A stretch of DNA of 64,000 nt. It comes from Hyaloperonospora brassicae. Lineage: Eukaryota; Oomycota; Peronosporomycetes; Peronosporales; Peronosporaceae. The position numbers were made by a program, and so were the translations under genes. This document shows positions 23,301-34,033 of this stretch, one piece after another (the stretch's first letter is position 1; the number at the start of each line of letters is the position of its first letter). The DNA lies in NCBI GenBank assembly GCA_947650285.1, contig CANTFL010001244.1, forward strand, positions 558,001 to 622,000, in the 5' to 3' direction. Below the pieces are notes generated by a model, which was not told where the DNA came from, made no database searches, and worked only from the letters and a program-made list of their open reading frames with translations.

Positions 23301-24839
23301 TGACGCATGATGTCCAATATAATGAACTGACAAGCCTGGGAGTTGGAATTTTAAGTGCTCCATATTGTAAATTATTCATATGGCTAAGTTAACTGATGAT
23401 ATCTACGCATTTTATTGAAAAATGCAGCTGAGCTGTAGCATATCTCGATGTAGTATCCGTGGCGACACTGATCAAATACGAAAGTGAAAGATATTAATGG
23501 TCCCCAGACTCACGGGGCCGCGGAAAAGCGTTTGATGACTGACCAAGAGCGTTTATAAACGTGCGCAAAAGCCTTACGACGGCTCTTTTTATATATTATC
23601 CAGTCAACCGTTTAATTGAGGCTGCAAGCGATGCTAATGATCAAGTGAACTTATTTGCGCTACTTTTCAGCAATATATATAATGATCGTGATCGATATCA
23701 TTTTCCAAACTCAACTATACATTCAATATTATGAATAAGGCAGTAGCACAGACATGTAAAAACTGAAAATGTAACGAAACTAGAAATACGGTTTGGTTTG
23801 ATCTGGCGTACAACTGTACAATCTCATTTGTCGCGTGTATCATTGATACTGGATTTCACTGCTTCCAACCTCAGAACATATCAGAAAAAGACATTCGCTC
23901 GTTGTATGGCATGTTTCCTTAGTCGCAACACCAAGAACAGAAGAAGGGCGGAATGAGCTAGCCCGTGATCACAAGCGATATCGTTCATCGAAGATGGAAG
24001 GGTCCTGGTTCTCACCTTTTCGAAATGGTATCGTAGCTTCCGCCTACGATATATCATCATAGTAACGATAAATTACAAGCAAATTAGTTGTGAACGGCGT
24101 TGAAAATCGCAAGAATTTGGCGCTAACATTTATTGTAAACTGTGCTAAAATTTGCATTCAAATCTTAAACGGAGAGCCCAAAAGACACAATATGCCTCAT
24201 CGGCTTAAATCGCCAATTACTACAGCAGTGCACAATAATCAGCTCTTTTGACAAGTATCTCTCTAGTACATCATCTGCGATTCGGTATCATTTGGTATTG
24301 ATGCCATGATCCTAATACCTATTCAAAGTTACTATATTGAATCCTATTTAATACGCTCGTTCATACTAGAATGATAAATGTTTGATAACATCTATTCTAC
24401 GAGACGTATATTCGATTAATTCTAGCCCAAGAGTTAATCATGACATTTAAACTCTGACTTCTCACCCTTTTCATTGACCATTCTATTTTTTTGCTTATGC
24501 GTACAAAATATTTAGCGTTGTACGTCAATTCCAAGACTAAGCACATTTTAGATGTAGCATCAATAACGCCGCTTAGGAAGAGGGTAAGACACGGGCCGAC
24601 CTAATATGGAAATGAAGGTGAAAGGGCGCATAAAAGCTCCCCATATATACAGTCTTCCCTACGATAAGTTTCCCCCCGATAAGATTTCCCCGATAAGTTA
24701 TAACCTCTAGTAGGTTATCTATTTACGCGTCCACGGAACTCGTTCTATGGCCGCTAAGTTATAAGTTAAGGTATGATCAAATAGGGCAATATAACTTTAA
24801 AATGAGCACTTGTTTTCGTATTATAGAAGCGAAAAACTA

Positions 24840-26595
24840 CTAGAACCACATGTCGAGAATGGCTTGGGTGGTGGGTTTTGTTGCGAAGATCAAGCTGGGG
24901 GTTGCGAAGGACTTCGTAAGCAGCTTACTGACTTTCCTGGGATACGTCGAGCAGGGAGCAGGCATCACGAAGGAGGTTAATCCTCCAGGTTCTGGTAAAT
25001 GTCTCTGCGACAGGTGCCGCATCTCCACTGTTTTCCTCCCCATGATCTGCCTCCAAAACCTCTTTAGAGTCTCACTGTCAGTTAGCTCAGGCTGACCAGT
25101 CTCATCCTCTTCGATGGGATCGAGAAGTTTCGAAATCTTCATGGGCCCTCGGACACGCAGATTTTTAAGCTGTGCTATCAGCTCTTACTCCAGCTCACTT
25201 TCTTCCCCCTCTACCTCCGTTGCGCCATCTATACTCCTTTCCACCTCCACTGCACTTGAAATGACCGATTCAGAATATAAAAGCCCCATATGGCTGAAGC
25301 AGTTGGCAATGGTAGTGCTTAAAATCTCGTTCCAGGAATCCACCGACCAGCGCATGGCAGTAAGTTGGTCGACTTTGCAGGTGTTAACACCCTCCATGCT
25401 CTCTTCACAGTCGATCGAATGCTACAGGTGGTAACGGCGATAACACCGCTTGAACGCTGCGATTACACGAGCATCTATCAGCTGAATCATGGAGGTCGTA
25501 CGTGGTGGAAGCAGCTGGAAGTTGACGTTACTTAACGTAAGGTCATTCGGCATATGCGACGGATTGTTGTCAATCGATAGAAGGATATTTCTACTTTTGA
25601 TCCGAATCAATACGATATTGGAATAATAAGTTTTCTTTTTTCAAAAGGCTACGCACCTTCATTGTTCTGTCGAGATTTGCAAGCCATGTCTTGACGACAA
25701 CGCCCGTCATCCAAGCCTTTGTGCTGTTTCGATAGAGAAATTCATGTGCTTGACCTGATTTCTTGTCAAAGCAGCGTGACTTCTTGGCTTTCTCGATGAA
25801 GAAAGGATGCAGCTTGTCAGATACATCAGCATTTGCAGTGAGCGCAATTGTAATACGCGACTGCATATGGATGTCAGTTGGATGTGGCATAACCTTGTGT
25901 TAGTATATGGCAACAAGCATTCTGCAATATACTCACCTTGTATACTTTGTGTCCTTCAATTCTTGCTGTGCAATAGTCCTGTCAGGTGTCATGCTGTAGT
26001 ACAGTCTTGCTAATTAATTCATCAGACTCGGTTTCGTTTTGAATTATGGCAATCAAAATTTTCGGTTTCATCCATGTTGTAAACATCACACAGCGCGGAC
26101 TCTGCGATAACTTCTTTACACCAGGCAGAGTTTTATTCATAGCCTCCACGTCCACCGAGCCGCTTCCACCGTAAGTGTTGATAGCTCAGAGCATGTGACG
26201 TTGCTGGAATTCATGAAGCCATCCGTGCGAGGAAGTGATGGCGTCGTCAGGAGTACCAAGCAATCCTGCAAGCCGATGAGCCTTCGCACAGATGACATCC
26301 CCGGTGATAATTACTCCGCGGTGTTGACATTGTAGGAACCAAGAGGCACAGCTTCTTCCCGTATGTGATATTGAACCAGTCGCTGTCGCTTTGCATTGAG
26401 GCTGCTTGGATATATACTCTCCAGATTAGACCGCTTTCGAAATATCTTGCTGATTGATGCCTGTGACAGCGTTTTGACACGTCCGAACTCCACCGTAGCC
26501 CATTTATCCAGTGCCGTTTGAGATAAATCTGGGTTTTCATCCTTGTGTTTGCATGTTTGCATAGGTTGTCCATTGGTAAGACGGATCTGCGACAT
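24840..26595 (-). pseudogene. Tigger/pogo-type transposase remnant (copy 1)
   Basis: The minus strand encodes pieces of a CENP-B/DDE-type transposase in several frames. A helix-turn-helix N-terminal part with MSQIRLTNGQ begins at 26595. The DDE core remnant is around 25890-25430, with LLSIDNNPSH holding the second acidic residue and QLIDARVIAAFKR the third. A C-terminal part runs down to 24840. Frameshifts and stops separate these pieces, so no functional enzyme is encoded. The same order and motifs recur on the plus strand in copy 2. Confidence 0.8.
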
Positions 26596-26870
26596 TTTAC
26601 ATTGCTCAGATATCACACCAGCAGGCAAGACAGGAAAATCAATCAATATATGTGGCTTTCCCTGTGTAACAATTGTAAGATCCGACCAAAGAAGCTATGG
26701 GTGCGCCTCATACCATCGGAAAGGTAGCAAACTAGCCAGGGGCCTGAGACTTTTGGTCTGTTCCAGCAGTAAAAGCCTTAGGAATGGATTTTAGCTTGTA
26801 CTTAAAGGAAGTGGGGGGTTGGTTTAAGTGTCCAGGTTCGCTTTTTTATCACTCAATTGATTGATTATCC

Positions 26871-28017
26871 TGTTGTAAAGTGATCACGAGATTTAACCGT
26901 GGCGTTGGGACGCAGGATGGAATCAGACGAATGAGTGACAGAAAATGACTGTTGAAGTTATTCGGATGGATCTACCTAACGGTAGAGAAGGAGTATAGTC
27001 GAGGATCGATAATTGGCCGATCGCGATCTGCGATCGAAGTTTTGGATCACCAAGGTACAAGAACTGGATCATTCAAGGGGTAAAAGTCAAGTGGAGTACT
27101 GGATCGATAGAGGCAATGGGATGTAGGTAAACATGGAAACAAGCTGGGAGAGTGGATCATGTACCCGGCGTAGATCACATACCGCGATCCGCCACCCTGC
27201 GACCCGCTGACTCGCGACCCACTACCCCGCGATCTACCGGATACGTCATTGGTGTGGACATATAATTGGCATGGATCACGTAATTGGTGTGGATCACATA
27301 CCGCGATCCGGTACTCTGCGATCCGGTACTCTGCGATCCGGTATGGGACGATCCACTATGGATTATCTGCTGTGGACCACATGATGCAAGAGGTGAATGA
27401 CACAGACAGGCGACACGCAACAGCAGACCTAGCGAACATATAGGCATATTTATAGGTTTTGGACTTGGTTGGTTGACATTAAACAGATTTGAATTTGGAA
27501 CGAAAGATACGCGTCGACTTCTCCCGGACAGGATCTTTGGCCTTTTGCCGAACAGAGAGTCACCCACGTCGAAGCGAACTTTGCCCTTGGATTGTTTGGA
27601 GAGGCGAAAGTCAATTCTCACCCCCCCCTCAACTGCGATAGAACGCAGTGAACCCTACGGTTCAGATTTAAGATCCTGAGACGGCTCAAGTGGTCAGAAG
27701 GCTCGCGTATCAAGTATCACCCCGGCAAAGGCGACTCTGGGAGAGCGCCAAAGTTACAAGCGATTGAGTGAAGAATTTCCACGCGATCCGCACCTACGTT
27801 TGACCGGGTGAAGCATTTCCACCCGATCAACACCTATCCCTAAGACGGCTTCAGCTCAAGTCCACCAAAAAGAGCGCAACCCGCCCTACCGACGGGTACA
27901 CAAGTTGAGCAAGAACATACAGAACACGAAATTGGGGTACCCCCTCCGTTAGTCGGTCTTCCGGGCGCCAGTGGAGAGTCGGGATCATAAGAAAAATGTG
28001 ATCACCACTCCAAAACA
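26871..28017. mobile_element. solo LTR of a Gypsy element (1147 bp) nested in Tigger copy 1
   Basis: It starts TGTTGTAAAG and ends CCAAAACA, with imperfect inverted ends (TGATCAC near both). It interrupts the Tigger copy exactly where copy 2 has CTCC. The flanks here are ATCC and CTCT, consistent with a decayed 4-bp target duplication of CTCC. Its reverse complement is clearly related over its length to the LTR at 54806-55951 (1146 bp), sharing for example the CTCCACTGGCGCCCGGA block and GTGTACCCGTCGGTAGGGCGGGTTG (split across the two). The internal part is gone, so this is a recombination product. It contains a GATC-rich tandem repeat zone at about 27170-27345. Confidence 0.88.
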
Positions 28018-28116
28018 CTCTATATGTACGATACACAAAAATCAATAAGTTATAACTTCTGCTAAGCTATGGTAATTGTCGTCCACCGTACCCATAACTT
28101 ATCGAATGGAAGACAA

Positions 28117-30690
28117 TATACATAGGTGCTAGTGCTGAAATCTCTGTCCTCTTATTCGACAATGGTTTTCTGTAGATTTCTGACGCGATGGATGGTGGGG
28201 TCAGTAAGCGTGTGTGTGGGTTGTAATCGAAGTACTAATAATCATTCAATGACCTGTTGAGCCTCGGACTAAATATTACGAAAGGAATTAGAGGTTATCA
28301 TATATAGTCAGATAAGGGATTAAATAGTTGTTACACATCATTTCCGAACACAATTACATCGATACGACACGTGATGTATATGGTTGCTTTCAATTGCGTT
28401 TTAGTAAAATTTTCATGGGATTGCTCATTTCGGGTGAGCGTACTTGGACGCAAACATTTATATATTAGTAAGGCGGATAATCATTCGAACATTTTGCATG
28501 CTTGATTCCTAGTATATTAGTAGTGGTAAATAATGCATATTTATACCTATATATTGATAAAATCTACTACTTGTGTCCTATTCTATCTTTGATGTTTTCC
28601 CCCGAGCAAATGTCGATGTTAGTCACGAAAAAACACGTGATATATACGTCTATGTTGTCTTTGTTATCATAACTCTTACATGTCTGAATGTGAATAGTAA
28701 TCAATTCTGTAAAAAGAAAGTGCTAAACCGCATCGTATTATTAGTGTATTGTTTTGTCAATGTGCGCTTACTTCGACCAAAACACGTCGGTCGTGTCACT
28801 AAAGAGGCGAGCAACATGGTCGCAAACCGCGCCGATCGCCGTACACACCATGTCGTATCAAAAACATGGATGACAGGAAATATGGGGTTGTCCTTTTATA
28901 ATTGACCAAACAAATCATAATTTTCTTTATTTGCTTCAGCTGCCTTGATTGAGATTGCGATAGTGGGAAAGAAAGTGTAATAGTTCTTTCACTAACAACT
29001 TGATATCAGGCGACGCCATTTACTTCTCAACGCATCTGAGAGATCTGGTTTTGTATTAGGCAGTAGCAGTATCCGTCGCCTTATCCTGACGATCTAATAT
29101 GAGGTTTTTGCATTGTTAGTTGTGGTACTTATATTGTTTATGTAGGTGCGTGTGTTTTATTGACGGTGTTGTAAGTCAGACGCTTTCTCAATGCACTAAC
29201 ATGTGATGTTAGAGGATATTGACCATCTTTAACGTTTCAAGTTAACCATTTGCGTGCACAGGATATGCATATAACTAATTAAAACTCTTCACATACCTTT
29301 CAATACAGATACACCCACATCCTAAATCAAGCATACAACTAACTTGTATAAAAAAACAGATCGGACAATAATCCTAATTTCGAAATATATTATACAGTAT
29401 ATCGTGTGGCATATGTGGATCGCTGGCAATTATTGTTCTGTCAGATCGAAAATTTCATGTTGTTTGAGCTGTGAGAATCATAATAGGTATAACTCAGACA
29501 GCGACTTTGCTGCAAGAAATTTGTGCAAGCGTTTATCTGAAGAACACGCCATTTATGAGCGCTATATCTGGAAACGAAGATTCTAAATAGGCTAAGATTG
29601 AACGAGCAGATTATGCGATCCATTTTATTTAGAAGCAGCCAATGCATCGTCGACGGTGTAAAGTGTGATTTCATGCATTATTGGTGACCGAATGAGATAT
29701 TGCATTGATACGATAGGCTGCGATCATTGGATACGTCGCCAAATATGTCAATGTCCAATAGCGATTATATAGGACACATGTCTTATCTGCGAAAGAACGA
29801 AGATTTTGTCTTGTGACATAGACACCTTATCATAACGACTTGTCCGTCAAAGGAGCATCATATTTTTGCTTCTTTTATGGACCATCGTGCAGTGCAAACT
29901 AATAACAAAAACATAAGAGTAAACACAATAATGGACACACTATCAATAGCCGTATAAATTATTTGCTTAATTGTGTGGTGGTAATTATAGTCGAAATCAT
30001 TTTAGGCGCCATACTATAAGCGACAGTAGTGTCATATAATGATTTGATGCTGCTAGATCGTCATATCTAGACATATACGTGTAAGTCACATTAATTTTAG
30101 ATCTACCGACGATTTTTAGAGCCACATTACAATAAAAAGCCGTTCAGGTATAATTTTGAGAAATTGACGAGCAACATAATGACCACTGGATGTAAATTGT
30201 GACGCCTTAGCTGCAGCATTTCTAAGCAAATAGTGCTTGTATTTAACGCTGGCATCGAGGACGAAAGATCCATTATGCACCACTTCCAATCTCACTCGCC
30301 CAACAACAACTACCTGTCGGAATGTAAAAATAGTACCTTGAGATCTCGTATCTATAGTAAGCGATTTGAAAGGTTGCGGCATAATGTCTATCCAGAGAGT
30401 ATTGAATTTCTAAAGTACAGCTGTAGCTCGTTCGCAATTATCGTTCATTCTTATTCATGTGGAAATAAAGCAATGATAACAGCCATATGCAATCCCCGTC
30501 AACATTACCTTAAGCCGCACTGAACAGAATGTATTTGCGGCGAAGCCGAAACAATTTCAGGCGATATTGACCTATAAAAAAGTAAAACTTGACGCTACTT
30601 GATGGTGTTACCGAGATGACACCCAATCAATTTAGCACACCCATGCGAGGAAGTGCGAAGCAGCTAAGAATTATTTGTAACGATGACGGT
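28117..30690. other. AT-rich intergenic region
   Basis: About 2.6 kb with no supportable gene. Open frames at 28573-28905 (plus) and 30116-30382 (minus) reach 88-110 codons but show no recognisable motif or partner exon. The latter has a fairly protein-like composition and could be a fragment of a decayed gene. Confidence 0.5.
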
Positions 30691-30699
30691 GTCAATGCC

Positions 30700-30785
30700 G
30701 AACGAATCCAGAAACCAGCAGTAGATTTGAATAGAAGTTCTGAAACCAGCACCAGTTCTGAGACGGGCCAACATAGAGTACGACA
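30700..30785 (+). repeat. left terminal inverted repeat of the MULE
   Basis: Inverted counterpart of 33939-34024. The distal block (CGAATCCAGAAACCAGCAGT) and the proximal block (CCAGCACCAGTTCTGAGACG) are the same in both. The copies differ mainly in about ten bases between the two blocks. Confidence 0.9.
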
Positions 30786-30787
30786 TA

Positions 30788-30890
30788 TGTGGACCACACA
30801 GTTTATTAATGTGGTCCACATAATTTATTAATATTTACCACACAGTTTATAATGTGGACCACACATTTATTAATTTGGACCACATAATTC
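30788..30890. repeat. subterminal palindromic GTGGNCCAC repeats in the MULE
   Basis: Four or five units containing GTGGACCAC, GTGGTCCAC or close variants, each followed by an AT-rich spacer such as AGTTTATTAAT, lie just inside the left inverted repeat. The cores are near-perfect palindromes, so the tract could form small hairpins or act as clustered binding sites. No equivalent is visible at the right end. Confidence 0.75.
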
Positions 30891-30957
30891 TATGTACGGT
30901 GTCCTAGTCAAGTTTATTATGTAGACACATAAATAATACACCTTGTCTTCTCCCAAA

Positions 30958-32815
30958 ATGTCGATGATTGACATGGAAGAAATTTACGGTACCAATATAC
31001 TGTCGAAGGGACACATTTTTCAGACGGGCGCTGCTGCAACTTTGTTTATACAGGATAACTGTTATAATCAAAATCGACAGTGCAAGGTCAAAAGGTGCAG
31101 TGGTGGAAGCAAAACGTATGTGTGCCCACAAGACGGGTGCCCGTGGGAAGTCCGCGTGACGAGGCGACAGCGGAAGGGTGCATTTTCTAGGCACTACATT
31201 TTGACGCTTGTCGATGTTCACTCGGATATGTGTCTCGCGACTGCCAAGCATTTATCACGTCAAATCAATCTTCTCCTACTTTTAGTGCTGCGATTCGAGG
31301 TGACAAGGGCATCAAGCGCAAGGCAATTGTGGCGCTAGTCCGCGTTCGTGGTAGATCTAACCTTCAAAATGATCGAACCAAGAATTACGAAGCCAAAGAA
31401 GCGGTAATTAAAGAGATGGAAGGCGAGTGAAAGTCGTCTTTTGAGCTTTTAGCTCCACATTTAAAAAATTAAAGCGCTTGGCCGTATCCAGCACTGTGGC
31501 GCTCGAAGTGGACCAAAGATAATCGATTTTCCGCTTGTTTGTGGCCTTTAAAGTGTCTGTCAGCAGCCAACAGTAATATGTTCCGGTGGTTGGATTTGAT
31601 CAAACGCATTCACGACATCACAAATTAAATGGCGTGATACTATCTCTCATTGGTCGAGTTGGAAATGGACAAAACATACGTTGGCTGCTGCTTCGGTAAT
31701 GTGGAGAACAAGGACAACATTTCATGGTTTTTCATTCAGTGTATTAATGCTGGAATTAATTAAGTGAATGTCGCGATAATGTGTGATCGTGGGAAGATAC
31801 AAGATTGCGTGAAAAAGGTATACGCAATGACAGTATCGTCCTCCAGATTCGATTCTGTACTTTGCATATTATGCGCAACATCAAACGGAATTTCGGATGT
31901 TCTGGATCTATGTTATAGAATGCTGTGTGGAAATATCAAGCAGCAGAATTCGAGATCGTTACAACACAGCTCTTACAAAGGTACGAACAAAGTTTGGAAA
32001 ATGATGTTGCCACATACATCGGGAATATCGGTCCCATTTATTGGACTGTATTTGCGAATATGCAAATGGAAGTTATCGATGAAAATTTAAATGTCAGAAA
32101 GTTCACGACTTCGAGCGCAAATTCGGCCACATGCACGTATCACCAAGACCATCTAGCTTTACCAATGATACCATGTTATCTTTTTGGGTGGCGCACCACT
32201 AACTATGTCATAAGCGATAACAACACCAGGCTCGTTCATGGAATTCGTGACGCATCGCCTCTCGAAGCATTGAAATTTTTAACACAAACGACTATGGAAA
32301 TTTTTTGTATGCGTCAAGATCAAATTAAACAATGGAGAACAAAGAAACTTACTGCGACACCTCGTGCGCGGTCTCATTGAAAAAAATAACAAGCAGCTGC
32401 AGTTGAATATGAAGTTGTGTGGTCGAAATCCACTATATGTTTGCCTCGAAACAGGGCTATGCTAGATATCGGCGCATTGATGTTGAGGCTTTAAGTTGAT
32501 CTTGTTCAACTTTTATGCAAATGAGATTGCCTTGCCGACACCTTGTTGCCGTATTGCATGCTAATGGATCTACAATCGACACAACAGCAGCTTTTCATCC
32601 TGCATATTTGGTCAAAACATTTGAGCAAGGTTGTCTGGGTAAGTCGATTAAATTGGTTGTCAACACCAGAACACCACAAGTGAAGATTGATCCACCATTG
32701 TTTTATAAAAAACTGGACGACGACAAAAAAGACGTATCGGTATCTCTGGGGATTCGAAGTCTGGAGCTACTTACAATTGCCGCTACTGCTTTCAAGAGGG
32801 ACACAACAAGATAAC
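30958..32815 (+). pseudogene. MULE transposase remnant with SWIM zinc finger
   Basis: Plus-strand fragments in changing frames follow the order of MULE transposases. There is an N-terminal Cys/His-type DNA-binding region with CPWEVRV (about 31136). A core with ENKDNISWFF and IMCDRGK (about 31700-31800) corresponds to the DDE-type MULE domain. A segment ending GWRTTNYVISDNN lies at about 32190-32225. A SWIM-type zinc finger with the CRHLVAVLHANG pattern lies at about 32530-32570. At least four stops or frameshifts separate these parts, so no functional protein is made. Confidence 0.8.
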
Positions 32816-33938
32816 ATGTCGACGCCATGCGACTATTATGGAACGAAAGAACAAGTATTTTGAGGCAAAGTCAATTCACTTAAGTGACCCGATAAGGTCT
32901 GTACATCCAGCGTCAGTATTCGTGACGTATATAGTGATGTCCGACACCACCTCGAATGAATGCATCCGCGTGGATCTATTGCCTTTATACTTAATTAAAC
33001 TTGCTGTGCATAGCTTATACCGAATAAATACAACAACATCAATGCCAACACGTTGCTTCAAACACGCTTGCTATATATTATTTGTTTTGGACTCTCATTG
33101 CTATCATTTACAGTGAAAATAGTGCTAAGAACATAACTTGTGCCATCTTCAAAACCTCTACAATAACACTTCATTCTACCTGCACCTGCGTGACATCACT
33201 TACATCAATCACAAAGCATCATACATGCTTCTTTCACTTACATTGTGCATCAGGGGGTTCACTCTGTGCTTAGCAATCACTTATCGTGCCTTTATGGCGC
33301 CATTTCACACCTTGACCTTGTTACGCGACTTGAACAGCCCTTGTATCCAATCCATGGTAGTAAAACAAAACGTAAAGACGCCAAAAAAACTTTAAACGTA
33401 CATCAGAACTGGCGCCAACAATTCGCATTCGACCTGCAAAGTAACAAACGAGAGATAGTTTCGATCTTGATAACGTCTAACCTATTCCAAGGTGCAGAAA
33501 TTGAACAAACAGCAAAATACATCCCATTAAATAGTGTTAAAACAGATATAATTGGAAATATCGTCGACTTTCGTACCTACACACCTTCCGGTGGGGTATC
33601 CTTCGTCTGCTTATCGCACGCCGCGTCCCCTGCTCTGTCATGTGCACAGAAATTAAGATTGACTCGACACCCACTCCATAATCATCTACTGATAAATAAA
33701 CACTTTGTCTGTTACCTTTACATCGCTGGTAGGCTTCTAGCGAAGATAAAGTGCCAACGAAGAGGCTCTGACCTTCAACGCAGGAGCTAGTTCGTCGCAA
33801 AATAAACAAAGCGCCTTTTATTTGCCATATAAAGTCTGCCCAATGAGATCATTCAACGGATCGTTTAAAAATAGAAACTATCTTACCCAATCACGCAATT
33901 TATTCAATTAGACAGTTAAATATGGTGTAGTAAACATC

Positions 33939-34024
33939 TATCGTACTCTATGTTGGCCCGTCTCAGAACTGGTGCTGGTTTCAGGACTTAAGCACAAATC
34001 TACTGCTGGTTTCTGGATTCGCTC
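33939..34024 (-). repeat. right terminal inverted repeat of the MULE
   Basis: Reverse complement of 30700-30785 with few differences. It is followed directly by GTCAATGTC, the right copy of the 9-bp target duplication. Confidence 0.9.
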
Positions 34025-34033
34025 GTCAATGTC

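Larger units (their letters stand above)
17721..24649. other. AT-rich gene desert
   Basis: About 6.9 kb of AT-rich sequence without a supportable gene. The longest open frames are about 65-120 codons, and none shows a recognisable motif, signal peptide or splice-supported extension. A TA microsatellite lies at 20316-20349 and a tRNA-like relic at 17804-17873. The region is probably old, heavily mutated repeat DNA. Confidence 0.6.
24650..28116 (-). mobile_element. pogo/Tigger-like DNA transposon, copy 1, split by a solo LTR
   Basis: The left end begins CAGTCTTCCCT immediately after a TA dinucleotide (24648-24649). The right end is a mutated GGAAGACAA followed by TA (28117-28118), as expected for TA target-site elements of the Tc1/mariner/pogo group. 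The same ends occur in copy 2 at 50827-53124, which is uninterrupted. Comparison shows that the sequence stops at about 26866 and resumes at about 28022, with a solo LTR in between. Without the insertion the element is about 2.3 kb, equal to copy 2. It encodes a broken minus-strand transposase. Base identity to copy 2 is high in the terminal 180 bp and in the coding remnants. Confidence 0.88.
30700..34024 (+). mobile_element. Mutator-like element (MULE), 3.3 kb, defective
   Basis: Terminal inverted repeats of about 86 bp (30700-30785 and 33939-34024) match almost base for base except for short internal differences. Both outer ends read GARCGAATCCAGAAACCAGC. The flanks are GTCAATGCC (30691-30699) and GTCAATGTC (34025-34033), a 9-bp target duplication with one mismatch, which is the MULE hallmark. 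Inside are remnants of a MULE transposase and a SWIM zinc finger on the plus strand. The transposase is broken by several stops and shifts, so the copy is dead. Ends and duplication were aligned by hand. Confidence 0.9.

Noticed and set aside
26871..26890. Truncation of Tigger copy 1 at about 26870
   Set aside because: The missing right end reappears at about 28020-28116 after the solo LTR, so the element is interrupted, not truncated.
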